A stretch of 64,000 nt of DNA from positions 744,001-808,000 of the forward strand of contig NZ_JAACYA010000002.1 of the NCBI RefSeq assembly GCF_016617615.1. The letters run 5' to 3'. Numbering within the stretch: position 1 is the stretch's first letter; every line of letters starts with the position of its first letter. Below the pieces are notes generated by a model. The model did not search any database. It was not told the DNA's origin and saw only the letters and a program-made list of their open reading frames with translations. Shown in pieces: positions 45,278-54,275 of this stretch. A program made the translations under genes and the position numbers. The DNA comes from Persephonella atlantica (lineage in GTDB: Bacteria > Aquificota > Aquificia > Aquificales > Hydrogenothermaceae).

Positions 45278-46500
45278 ACCCTTTTACTTATCTCTCCAGC
45301 CTTTTTAAGTGCAATCTCAGAGAAAACAGGTCCCAGAAACTCATGTATAGCTGTAGCTCCTATAACTATATTAACAAGTATAACACCAACATCCCTGAAC
45401 TCTGGATTTTGATATGCAAGAAGTGCGAGACCAATAACAATACCTCCCTGAGGGAAAAGGGATAATGCAAGGTACTTTTTTACTTTTTCTGGAGCATGGG
45501 AAAGATGCCCTCCAATATAAACACCTGTAAACTTTCCAGCAAATCTTGATGCTACAAATACAGCAACCATAGGAAGGTACTGCATCAGAACTTTCAGATT
45601 AAGAAATGCAGAACCAACAACAAAAAATGCTGTGAATATAACATCTTCGATATAGTTCTCTAAAGGTTCTTTAAACTTTTCATTTTCTCTGTCAACATTA
45701 ACGAGAGTTATTCCTGTTGTCATCGTTGATAGAAGTTCATCCACACCAACGGCATGAGCAATTGAAAATGTCAGGAAAAGAATTCCAACAGTGACAGTAA
45801 CAATCTCTTTTCTCTCCTCTGCAAATCTGCCTAAAAAATGCATCAGATACCCCATAAAAAAACCAAGAAAAACAGCCCCGCCAATCTGGAAAGATATATC
45901 CTTAAATACAGAGAGAATTTCCAGCTCTTCACCAGATATAAGTGAAGTAGCTACAGAGTAACCAAGAACAAAATTTATAATACCTGTGGCATCATCTAAA
46001 GCAGCAACACCTAAAACTGTTGTTGTCAAAACTCCTTTAGCTCTGTACTCGTGGATCACTGCAAGAGTAGCAGTAGGGTCTGTGGGAGAAGCAAGGGCAC
46101 CAAAAACCAGTGAAAGGGCTATAAGCATCTTAATATCAAGATTACCTGTAAAGAACAGATACATCCCCATTGCCAGAATAACAAACAAAAATGCAATCTC
46201 TGCTTCCCCTAAAGTGATAAAAGCTATTGTTTTTCCAAGCTTCTTAACCTTCTCCCACGCAAGGGAAGAACCTATAAGGAATGTTATTATAGATAGGGAA
46301 GCGTGTGTTATTATGCTGGATTTATCGAGAAAATCCTGATCTATTATATTCAACAAAGAAGGACTCATCAGTACACCAGCAGCAATGTAACCACTTACCC
46401 TTGGAAGTTTAAAGAGATTTGCTAAATTCCCAAAAAGATACCCAACAACTAAAATGAGTCCTATCTCAAATAAAACTCCCGCCTCCTTTATAAACTCCAA
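45274..46500 (-). CDS. CPA-family Na+/H+ antiporter
   Basis: 408 residues with about 12 membrane helices. GALASPTDPTATLAVIHEYRAKGVL and VAALDDATGIINF (the ion-binding DD pair) mark a cation/proton antiporter, probably Na+/H+. It overlaps atpR by 4 bases, so it is translationally coupled to the ATPase operon. Pairing with a probable Na+ pump suggests the operon sets or uses the sodium gradient. Lies divergent from the 46622 gene. Confidence 0.88.
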   Translation of the reverse strand: MEFIKEAGVLFEIGLILVVGYLFGNLANLFKLPRVSGYIAAGVLMSPSLLNIIDQDFLDKSSIITHASLSIITFLIGSSLAWEKVKKLGKTIAFITLGEAEIAFLFVILAMGMYLFFTGNLDIKMLIALSLVFGALASPTDPTATLAVIHEYRAKGVLTTTVLGVAALDDATGIINFVLGYSVATSLISGEELEILSVFKDISFQIGGAVFLGFFMGYLMHFLGRFAEERKEIVTVTVGILFLTFSIAHAVGVDELLSTMTTGITLVNVDRENEKFKEPLENYIEDVIFTAFFVVGSAFLNLKVLMQYLPMVAVFVASRFAGKFTGVYIGGHLSHAPEKVKKYLALSLFPQGGIVIGLALLAYQNPEFRDVGVILVNIVIGATAIHEFLGPVFSEIALKKAGEISKRV

Positions 46501-46621
46501 AAAAACCCTCCATGGTATACGTCTATAACAATTATTAATTTATAATCTGTAAGATATAAAAGCTATATACTGACAAAAATCATTTTTCATTTTTCGCACA
46601 TTCAGGTTATACTTAATTGTT

Positions 46622-46909
46622 ATGAGAAAGTTAATACTGATTACTGTTCTTATTGGTGCTGTCTTTTACACATTCCACGACTTTCTGTTTTACAAGATTG
46701 ACCCGTGTATGAAGTATGTAGAAACAGCCTACAAAGTTACAGACAAATACTGTGAGATACACGAGAACCTGCACATGCCTTACGTAAAACCATTTGTGCA
46801 CATCCCAATAAATGAAAAGTTTTCAGAAAGCTACTCATTTAACTACTGCAGACCTCAGCTAAAACCATTAGTATCAGACATTTTCAAACCACCTAAGCAC
46901 TCATCCTAA
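46622..46909 (+). CDS. Small membrane-anchored protein of unknown function
   Basis: 95 residues with an N-terminal helix (MRKLILITVLIGAVFYTF) and a periplasmic part with three Cys (DPCMKYVE, DKYCEIHE, FNYCRPQ) and several His. No family recognised. No ribosome site is visible; a -10-like TATACT (46608-46613) lies only 8 bases before the ATG, so the mRNA may be leaderless. It lies ahead of a heavy-metal efflux operon, and the Cys/His content would fit metal binding (inference). Confidence 0.65.
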   Translation: MRKLILITVLIGAVFYTFHDFLFYKIDPCMKYVETAYKVTDKYCEIHENLHMPYVKPFVHIPINEKFSESYSFNYCRPQLKPLVSDIFKPPKHSS

Positions 46910-46964
46910 AGATATTTACACCCCCATTCTGTCTTTTTTCAATAAATACACTCAGGAGGAAAGT

Positions 46965-48149
46965 ATGCGTTTAGTTAAAGTTATGGCTGTTGCCCTGACT
47001 GTTTTCAGTTTCTCTTACGGTGAAACTGTAAAACAACTGATAGATTATGCTCTAAAAAACAGTCCGATAATAAAATCAAAGATTTACGAAATGAAACAGT
47101 CAGAAGGAGAAATAAAGTCTGCAGAAGCTCTGCCAAACCCAGAGGCTTATGTTCAGTTCGGAAGGCTGTACTCCCAGTCAGAAAGCGGTTTTAATCTCAC
47201 AGAATTTTCTGTTCATCAGCCGTTAAAACTGTGGGGAACAAGGAAAAATGCCGTGGAAGAAGCACTGCTAAAAAAAGAAGCAGCCCAGCTGAAACTTCAG
47301 TTTTACAAAAATCAGGTTGCAGGTCAGGTTTATCAGCTTTTTTACCAGACATTATTTGCAAAGGAAGTGCTGTCCATAAGAAAAGAAAATTACAACCTGT
47401 CCCTCTCGCTGCACAATCTTGTGAAAAAAAGCTACCGATTAGGAGAAGAAACAAAGCTAAACCTGCTCAGGTCTGAAAAAGAGCTTATGCTGTCGTACCT
47501 TGAGTTTAAACAGGCAGAAAACATGTATCAGTCTAAACTGAGGGAGCTGTCATCTATCGTTGGAAAAGAGATAAAAGATGTTGAAGGAAACATATCAGAC
47601 ATACACAGTCTCCATCAAATACAGCTTGAAAATCTCCCTGAGATAAAATATCTCAGCAAAATATCAGCATCTATTGATAAAGCCATAGAGTTACAAAAAG
47701 GATTATCAAAACCGCAGATAGGTATTGAGTTTACAGCCGGTGAAGATGCAGCAGAGCTTGGAAAGTATGAATTTGGCATTGGAATAACAGCTTCTGTCCC
47801 TGTTTTTTACAGAAATCAAGGTGAGATAATAAAACTGATAAACCAGAAAAAAAGCGTTCTGTCTGAAAAGAAACAGAAAGAGCTGTTTTACCGGTCAAAA
47901 ATTAAAAACATAAAAAGCCGATACAGTCTGCTGAAATCACAGATTGATGAGTTAGACAGACAGATACTACCTTCCATTTCACAGGCATTAAAATTAGCTG
48001 AAAAAAGCTACAAAATGAGAGCCATCACACTGTTTGAACTTTCTGACATAAAGAAACAGTACTTTGAGACCCTTATGTATAGAGCAACCCTGCTAAAGGA
48101 TGTACACAACACTATTGGAGAATACATAAAAATAGGAGGAATGAGATGA
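46965..48149 (+). CDS. Outer-membrane efflux protein (CusC/CzcC, TolC-like)
   Basis: 394 residues with a signal peptide (MRLVKVMAVALTVFSFSYG) and an all-helical OEP repeat (ALKNSPIIKSKIYEMKQSEGEIKSAEALPNPEAYVQ). It forms the exit duct of the tripartite pump. AGGAGG precedes the ATG. It overlaps the adaptor gene by 4 bases. Confidence 0.88.
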   Translation: MRLVKVMAVALTVFSFSYGETVKQLIDYALKNSPIIKSKIYEMKQSEGEIKSAEALPNPEAYVQFGRLYSQSESGFNLTEFSVHQPLKLWGTRKNAVEEALLKKEAAQLKLQFYKNQVAGQVYQLFYQTLFAKEVLSIRKENYNLSLSLHNLVKKSYRLGEETKLNLLRSEKELMLSYLEFKQAENMYQSKLRELSSIVGKEIKDVEGNISDIHSLHQIQLENLPEIKYLSKISASIDKAIELQKGLSKPQIGIEFTAGEDAAELGKYEFGIGITASVPVFYRNQGEIIKLINQKKSVLSEKKQKELFYRSKIKNIKSRYSLLKSQIDELDRQILPSISQALKLAEKSYKMRAITLFELSDIKKQYFETLMYRATLLKDVHNTIGEYIKIGGMR

Positions 48150-49234
48150 GAAAGGTTATAACAGTTTTAATAGCAGCTCTGATAAGCATAAATGCATTTG
48201 CAGGAGGAGGACACGGACACGGCGAACATTTAGATGAAGAGTTTATCCTAACCAGAGAAGTTATAGATAAATTAGGAATAAAATGGGAAAAGGTCAGTCA
48301 GAGAGAAGTATCCCTGAAAAAAAGATACCCTGCTGTGGTAAAGGACGACCTTACACTTTCTGAAGCTATATACTCACCTGTAGAAGGGGTAATCAAAAAG
48401 CTGTTGGTAAAAGAAGGAGATCCTGTCAGAAAAGGGCAGAAATTAGCTCTCATATACTCTCCAGAAATCAAAAGATTAATTGCCCAGATAAAACTAACAG
48501 AGGTTCAGGTTAAAAACCTGAAAGCTATATACGAAAGGGAGAAGGAGCTTTACAACTCTGAGGTTATTCCATACGGCAGGTACTTTCAGGCAAAGGTTAA
48601 CTATGAAAATGCATTAGGAAAGCTAAAAGCACTGAAAGAATCCCTAAAAGCTTACGGGGAGATTGAGGGACACCTGCTAATTTTAAAGTCCCATATAGAC
48701 GGTTATGTTGCAAAACAGAATGTTGTTTTAGGAGACAGTGTTGATATCAGTAAACTGATTTTCAAAATACACTCCCACGAAAAACTGTGGGTTGTTGCAA
48801 TGGTTCCAGTAGAAGAGACTGTACTGTTTAAAAAAGGAATGAAGGTTGAAGTTATATCTCCACTGGGAAAAACCACAGGTATTGTGGATTTTATCAGCCA
48901 CAAGGTTGACCCACAGACAAAGAGAAATGATGTAAGGATTATCGGCGACAACTCTAACGACACTCTCAAACCAAACATGTTTGTAGATGTTCTGCTGAAA
49001 AAGGAAAGCATAAGGGGACTGTTCATTCCAGAAAGTGCAGTGGTCATAAAAGATGGAAAGTACTTTGCTTTCATAAAAGATGGGGAACATGTGGAGCCTG
49101 TAGAACTGTTTTTAGGACAGAAAATAGACGGATACTACAGAGTGATAGATGGACTAAAAGAGGGAGATTACATCATCACAGAAGGAACAGCATTCCTCAA
49201 AAGCAGATTCTTAGCTGAAACAGAAGGGCATTAA
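48146..49234 (+). CDS. RND efflux periplasmic adaptor (CusB/CzcB-like)
   Basis: 362 residues: a signal peptide, then a His-rich GGGHGHGEHLDEE that suggests metal binding, a lipoyl/barrel-sandwich half (YSPVEGVIKKLLVKEGDPVRKGQ), a helical hairpin and the beta-barrel domain. It links the RND pump and the outer-membrane channel. It overlaps the TolC-like gene by 4 bases. Confidence 0.88.
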   Translation: MRKVITVLIAALISINAFAGGGHGHGEHLDEEFILTREVIDKLGIKWEKVSQREVSLKKRYPAVVKDDLTLSEAIYSPVEGVIKKLLVKEGDPVRKGQKLALIYSPEIKRLIAQIKLTEVQVKNLKAIYEREKELYNSEVIPYGRYFQAKVNYENALGKLKALKESLKAYGEIEGHLLILKSHIDGYVAKQNVVLGDSVDISKLIFKIHSHEKLWVVAMVPVEETVLFKKGMKVEVISPLGKTTGIVDFISHKVDPQTKRNDVRIIGDNSNDTLKPNMFVDVLLKKESIRGLFIPESAVVIKDGKYFAFIKDGEHVEPVELFLGQKIDGYYRVIDGLKEGDYIITEGTAFLKSRFLAETEGH

Positions 49235-49245
49235 GGAGGTTAGCA

Positions 49246-52200
49246 ATGATAACAAACATTCTCAGATATAGACTGTTAGTGATATTTGCCCTTATAGGAA
49301 TACTCTCTTATGGCTATTACGCATTCAGAACCATTCCTGTTGATACATTTCCTGACCCTACACCACTGCAGGTAAACATATACACTGAAGCTCCCGGATA
49401 CTCTGCTGAAGAAGTGGAAGCATTAATCACCAAAAGAATAGAGACAGTAATGTCTGGAATAAAAGATGTGGAAACTGTAAGAAGCACTTCCATACCAGGG
49501 CTGTCTTACGTTGCAATATTCTTCAAAGAGGGAACGGACATATATTTTGATAGAAGGCTGGTAATGGAAAAACTGCCAGAAGCCCAGAGCCAGCTACCTG
49601 AAGGCATTGTTCCTATTATGGGACCTAACACTTCAGGACTTGGTAATGTGCTTATCTACGCCCTCGTATCAGACAACTCTAAATACTCCCTCACAGACCT
49701 GAAAGCTATTCAGGAATGGCTTGTTAAACCTATACTCAAATCTGTTGACGGAGTGGAAGATATATCACAGTGGGGTCCAGAAAAAGCATTTCTGATAAAA
49801 CCCTATCCAGAAAAACTACTGAAATACGGAATAACATTAGGAGACATATTTGAAGCAGCAGAGAAAAACGGCGGTCTTGCAGGTGGAGGATACATAAAAA
49901 CTCCAGAGGGAGACCTTGTTGTCAGAGCTGTTGCCAGCATAACGGACATAAAGCAGATACAAAACATTCCTGTAAAGGTAGAGCACGGAACAGTTATAAG
50001 AATAAAAGATGTAGCTGACGTTGAAGAAGGAGAGGTTCCCCAGAGGAGAGGAGCATTCACCCTCAACGGAAAGGAGGTTCAGGGAAACATCGTCCTTAAA
50101 AGGGTTCACACAAATACTAAGGAACTGATACAGAAACTAAAAGCAGAAATAGACAGAATAAATACAGACGTTCTACCTGAAGGAGTAAAGATAAAAATTC
50201 TTTACGACCAGTCCTACCTTACAGACAAGGCACTATCAACGATAGAAAAGGCACTATTAGAAGGTATCATTCTTGTCTCTATTGCCATGATGATATATCT
50301 GTGGAATGTGAGGGCAGCTGTCTTAGTGATACTCTCTATACCATTTACCCTGCTTATAGCCTTTGCCATTATGAAAAATTTAGGGCTTACAGCAGACCTT
50401 ATGTCCCTTGGAGGACTGGCTATCGGTCTTGGTCTGTTTGCAGATGCTACCGTTGTGGTGATAGAAAACATTTTCAGGCATATAAGCCACAGCAGAGAAA
50501 AGTTTAAAGACAGAAACTACAGATTAGAAATAATAAAGCTGTCTGTTCAGGAGATAACAAGACCAGTATTTTTTGCAATTCTTATAATAATGGTTGTTTT
50601 TCTACCTATTTTTAGCTTTGAAGGAGTTGAAGGAAAGTACTTCAAGCCCCTTGCCCTCACAATTATTGCAGCCTTAGGTGCATCCCTGTTTGTTGCCTAT
50701 GTCTTTATGCCCGTTCTTGCCTACTTTGGACTGAAACCAGGCAGTGAAAAAAGTCTGATTATGGATTTTATAGAAAAAATATATCTGAAAGTACTAAAAG
50801 GAGCTATGAAGATAGGATTAGCCCTGTTTATAGGGACAGTTATACTGTTTGGCGGCTCTGTATATCTGCTGACAAAAGTAGGAACAGAGTTTACACCAGA
50901 ACTTGACGAAGGAGCTGTCCTGCTTGAAGTCTTCCTTGATACAAACATATCAAGGGAAGAGGCAAAAAGACTGGCAAACATCATAGAAGAAAGGGCAAAG
51001 TCCTTTGACGTGGTAACAAATGCTTTTACTACAGTAGGAAGGGCAGAAAAAGGAGAAGTTACAGATGTTTCTTACATGGAAACATGGATACTTCTAAAGC
51101 CTTACAACCAGTGGAAAGAGTTCAAAACAAGAAAAGAGTTTGAACAGGCACTGAGGGAGAAGCTGAAGGACATTCCTGTTGCAGGTTTAGTGTTTACACA
51201 GCCTATAGCAATGAGAATTGAAGAGCTTCTGTCTGGTGTCAGAGCAACAGTAGCAGTAAAGATATTTGGAGATGATTTAAAAAAGATAAACCAGATAGCA
51301 ATGAAGGTGGAAGAAGTCGCAAAAGGTATAAAAGGAGCTGTTGATGTGGAAACAGAGATACAGTCAGGAAGACTGCAGCTGCAGATAATCCCAGATTACG
51401 AAAAACTTTACAGGTACGGTTACACCGTAGAAAGACTGCTGAGCCTTGTTGGAGACTTTATGGCTGGTGTTCAGGTAAATGAGCTAAGAGAAGGACTTAT
51501 CAGTTTTCCTGTTATGATAAAACTACCTGAAAACACTATAGACAACATAGAAAAAATAAAAAATATACCTCTACTTAAAAAAGATGACGGAACTATATTG
51601 AGACTTCAGGATGTGGCACAGGTGAAGATAGTACCGGGATTTTCAAAAATCAGGCATGAGAATGGCCTCAGATATGCCCTTGTTCAGATGAACATTGAAG
51701 ACAGAGACCTTGGAGGATTTATCAAAGAACTCAGAGAAAAGATAAATCAGAACGTAAAACTACCGGAAGGATACTTTATAAAGTTTGCAGGTCAATTTGA
51801 AAATCAGGAAAGGGCAATGAAAAGACTATCAATCGTTGTTCCCATAGCCATACTGCTGATATTCATACTACTGTACCTGAACTACAACACTGTTAGGGAC
51901 TCACTTATAATCATGCTTAATGTTCCATTTGCAACCATAGGAGGAATTTTGTCCCTTTACATATCTGGATTTAACCTTTCTGTTCCAGCTGCAATAGGAT
52001 TTATAGCAGTGTTTGGTATAGCTACCCTTAACGGTGTTGTTTTAGTTTCATACATCAGACAGATGTTAGATGAAGGATTCAGTATTGAAGAAGCAATAAA
52101 CAGAGCAGCAAGGCTGAGACTCAGGCCTATCCTGATTACAGCAACAGCTGCTTCCTTAGGATTGGTTCCAATACTGTTCACCCATGACATAGGTTCAGAG

Positions 52201-52314
52201 ATTCAGAAACCTATCGCTGTTGTCGTTATTGGAGGTATATTTACGTCAACATTCCTGACGCTGGTTCTCCTTCCTATCGTTTACAAGTTTGTCTACAAGA
52301 TAAGAAAAACTTAA
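49246..52314 (+). CDS. Heavy-metal RND transporter (CusA/CzcA-like)
   Basis: 1022 residues with the HME-RND architecture: twelve helices, two large periplasmic loops, and the fourth-helix motif LGGLAIGLGLFADATVVVIENIF with the proton-relay Asp. FPDPTPLQVNIYTEAPGYSAEEVE at the N terminus is typical of CzcA/CusA. The metal (Cu, Ag, Zn, Co) cannot be set from these residues. AAGGAGG upstream; a hairpin follows. Confidence 0.93.
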   Translation: MITNILRYRLLVIFALIGILSYGYYAFRTIPVDTFPDPTPLQVNIYTEAPGYSAEEVEALITKRIETVMSGIKDVETVRSTSIPGLSYVAIFFKEGTDIYFDRRLVMEKLPEAQSQLPEGIVPIMGPNTSGLGNVLIYALVSDNSKYSLTDLKAIQEWLVKPILKSVDGVEDISQWGPEKAFLIKPYPEKLLKYGITLGDIFEAAEKNGGLAGGGYIKTPEGDLVVRAVASITDIKQIQNIPVKVEHGTVIRIKDVADVEEGEVPQRRGAFTLNGKEVQGNIVLKRVHTNTKELIQKLKAEIDRINTDVLPEGVKIKILYDQSYLTDKALSTIEKALLEGIILVSIAMMIYLWNVRAAVLVILSIPFTLLIAFAIMKNLGLTADLMSLGGLAIGLGLFADATVVVIENIFRHISHSREKFKDRNYRLEIIKLSVQEITRPVFFAILIIMVVFLPIFSFEGVEGKYFKPLALTIIAALGASLFVAYVFMPVLAYFGLKPGSEKSLIMDFIEKIYLKVLKGAMKIGLALFIGTVILFGGSVYLLTKVGTEFTPELDEGAVLLEVFLDTNISREEAKRLANIIEERAKSFDVVTNAFTTVGRAEKGEVTDVSYMETWILLKPYNQWKEFKTRKEFEQALREKLKDIPVAGLVFTQPIAMRIEELLSGVRATVAVKIFGDDLKKINQIAMKVEEVAKGIKGAVDVETEIQSGRLQLQIIPDYEKLYRYGYTVERLLSLVGDFMAGVQVNELREGLISFPVMIKLPENTIDNIEKIKNIPLLKKDDGTILRLQDVAQVKIVPGFSKIRHENGLRYALVQMNIEDRDLGGFIKELREKINQNVKLPEGYFIKFAGQFENQERAMKRLSIVVPIAILLIFILLYLNYNTVRDSLIIMLNVPFATIGGILSLYISGFNLSVPAAIGFIAVFGIATLNGVVLVSYIRQMLDEGFSIEEAINRAARLRLRPILITATAASLGLVPILFTHDIGSEIQKPIAVVVIGGIFTSTFLTLVLLPIVYKFVYKIRKT

Positions 52315-52319
52315 ACAGC

Positions 52320-52336
52320 AGGGGCTTTATGCCCCT
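52320..52336 (+). terminator. Hairpin after the RND operon
   Basis: AGGGGC (52320-52325), loop TTTAT, GCCCCT (52331-52336). There is no T-run, so it may be a weak terminator or mRNA 3'-end element. Confidence 0.55.
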
Positions 52337-52393
52337 TGATAGTTAAAATATGCTCAGTAAGTTAAAAATATATCTAAACAAAGGGAGGCTGTT

Positions 52394-52885
52394 ATGGAAT
52401 TTTTAGCACAGTTTCATCCACCGATGGTTCATTTTGCCATTGCACTCATACTGACAGGTGTACTGTTTGACATATTAGGTTTTGTTTTCAGAAAAGAAAG
52501 TCTAAAACATGCAGGTTTCTGGACTATCCTGTTTGGCGTTTTTGCAGTATGGGGAGCTATGTTTACAGGGCACGAAGCAGAAGAGTTAGTTGAAGATGCT
52601 ATAAAGGGAACGGTAGCTTACGAGATTTTAGAGCAGCACGAGGAGATAGGAGAAATTCTGCCGTGGATAGTTACTGTCTTAGGGATAATTAGAACATTTT
52701 TGCACCTTAGGCCAAATAACAAAATATTTATCATTTATCTGTTAGCCGGAATATTAGTTGCAGGTGCTGTCGGATATCAGGGAAGAATAGGTGGAAAGTT
52801 AGTTTTTGAGCACGGCGTAGGAACAAAAGCGATGGAAAAATCAAAATACAACAAGGAATACTACCATACAGATGAAGACGACTGA
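52394..52885 (+). CDS. DUF2231 membrane protein
   Basis: 163 residues, four membrane helices: AQFHPPMVHFAIALILTGVLFDILG and the C-terminal IGGKLVFEHGVG are diagnostic of DUF2231. The conserved His residues near the membrane faces could bind heme or metal (inference). It follows the RND operon by 80 bases, after a hairpin; association with metal efflux is positional only. GGGAGGC precedes the ATG. Confidence 0.82.
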   Translation: MEFLAQFHPPMVHFAIALILTGVLFDILGFVFRKESLKHAGFWTILFGVFAVWGAMFTGHEAEELVEDAIKGTVAYEILEQHEEIGEILPWIVTVLGIIRTFLHLRPNNKIFIIYLLAGILVAGAVGYQGRIGGKLVFEHGVGTKAMEKSKYNKEYYHTDEDD

Positions 52886-52929
52886 AGAAGCCATCTCAAA
52901 GGGGTTAGGATTTGGCCTAAATTTGATAC

Positions 52930-52958
52930 TTTACAGAAAAATCAACAGACAATATTAT
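52930..52958 (+). promoter_or_regulatory. Promoter for the PqqD/ATP-grasp operon
   Basis: TTTACA (52930-52935), 17 bases, TATTAT (52953-52958). It gives a start site near 52965 and a 24-base leader before the PqqD gene. Confidence 0.6.
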
Positions 52959-52988
52959 ATAGTTATAACATAATAACAAGAGGTTGAG

Positions 52989-53225
52989 ATGAACAGGATT
53001 AAGCAGCTTGCCATAAACGAAGAAGGTTTTGTTTTTGACCCATTAACAGGAGACAGCTTCACAGTAAACCAGACAGGACTGTTTATACTTCAGAAGCTAA
53101 AAGAAGGAAAAGAAACAGAACAGATAGTAAAGGAGCTTACAGAAGAGTTTGAGGTGTCTCAGGAAGAAGCAGAAAGAGACCTTATTGATTTTGTGGAAAA
53201 ACTGAGAAGTTACAGACTTCTTTAG
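52989..53225 (+). CDS. PqqD-like (RRE-type) peptide-binding protein
   Basis: 78 residues of the PqqD family: AINEEGFVFDPLTGDSFTVNQTGLFILQKLKEGKETEQIVKEL then EEAERDLIDFVEKLRSYRLL, i.e. three beta strands and a winged helical part. PqqD-type domains bind leader peptides of RiPPs or guide modifying enzymes. No pqqA/B/C/E or radical-SAM gene is adjacent; the neighbours are an ATP-grasp ligase and a PLP decarboxylase. First gene of a six-gene operon. Confidence 0.88.
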   Translation: MNRIKQLAINEEGFVFDPLTGDSFTVNQTGLFILQKLKEGKETEQIVKELTEEFEVSQEEAERDLIDFVEKLRSYRLL

Positions 53226-53234
53226 GAGAAAAAG

Positions 53235-54275
53235 ATGGAGCTAAAGATAGCCGTTTCAGGAATAAACGCCGTAGACAACCCAGGTCCCGGTATTGGAGTA
53301 GCAAAAAGCCTCACAGAAGCTGAAGATTTTTCAGCACAGATAATAGGTCTTGCATATGATGCTATGGAGCCGGGCATATATATGGACTGGATTATTAAAA
53401 AATCCTTTATCATGCCTTACCCTTCAGGAGGACATGATGCCTTTATAAACAGACTTATTTATATAAAAGATAGCTACGGTCTGGATTTTGTTATGTCTGT
53501 TTTGGATGCAGAACTTCCTGTTTTGATAAAGTATGCCGATGAGTTAGAAAAAAACGGTATAAAAACATTTCTTCCCACATACCAGCAGTTTAAGCTGAGA
53601 GCAAAGGACAGGTTAGAAGAGATTGCCCAGAGTATAGGTATAGACATCCCTAAATCAGCTGTGGTTTCATCTTATGACGAACTGATAAAGGCTGTAGAAA
53701 AGATAGGCCTGCCTGTCATGGTAAAGGGAGCTTTCTACAAGGCGTACAGGGCTTACACAACACAGGAGGCTATAAGCTATTACAACAAAATAGTTGCCCA
53801 GTGGGGATATCCAATTATCGTTCAGCAGGTAGTTTCTGGAGAGGAAATGAATGTGGTTGCAGCTGGAGATGGAGAGGGAAATTCTTTAGGAATGGTGGGA
53901 ATAAAAAAAATGTGGATAACAGAGCTTGGGAAGATATGGACAGGAGTTACAATAAAAAATGAGAAAATGCTCACTGCTGCACAGAAATTTATTGAAAAGT
54001 ACGGCTGGAGAGGAGCTTTTGAACTTGAATGTATTGTTGATACAAAAGAAGACAGGGTATACCTGATAGAGATAAATCCCCGATTCCCAGCTTGGTCGTA
54101 CTTTTCCACTGGCGTTGGCGTAAACATAGCAGCAAACATCATAAGAAAAGCATTTGACCTGCCTGTAAAACAGTATGCAGATTATCCAGCTGGAAAACTT
54201 TATGTGAGATTTACAGACGACCTTGTTACAGATATGGACAGATTTCAAAAAGTGATAACGAGAGGTGAAAGCTGA
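53235..54275 (+). CDS. ATP-grasp ligase (CarB-like)
   Basis: 346 residues of the ATP-grasp superfamily: an N-terminal Rossmann-like half (AVSGINAVDNPGPGIGVAKSL), the grasp with GLPVMVKGAFYKAYRAYT, VVSGEEMNVVAAGDGEG and the metal/ATP site FELECIV with LIEINPRFPAWSY. It joins a carboxylate, via acyl phosphate, to an amine; the substrates are unknown. It sits 9 bases behind the PqqD-like gene and overlaps the decarboxylase by 1 base. A role in making an amino-acid or peptide amide is inferred. Confidence 0.88.
   Translation: MELKIAVSGINAVDNPGPGIGVAKSLTEAEDFSAQIIGLAYDAMEPGIYMDWIIKKSFIMPYPSGGHDAFINRLIYIKDSYGLDFVMSVLDAELPVLIKYADELEKNGIKTFLPTYQQFKLRAKDRLEEIAQSIGIDIPKSAVVSSYDELIKAVEKIGLPVMVKGAFYKAYRAYTTQEAISYYNKIVAQWGYPIIVQQVVSGEEMNVVAAGDGEGNSLGMVGIKKMWITELGKIWTGVTIKNEKMLTAAQKFIEKYGWRGAFELECIVDTKEDRVYLIEINPRFPAWSYFSTGVGVNIAANIIRKAFDLPVKQYADYPAGKLYVRFTDDLVTDMDRFQKVITRGES

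Noticed and set aside
52989-53225. Pyrroloquinoline quinone biosynthesis
   Set aside because: Only a PqqD-like protein is present; no PqqA peptide, PqqB, PqqC or PqqE gene is nearby.
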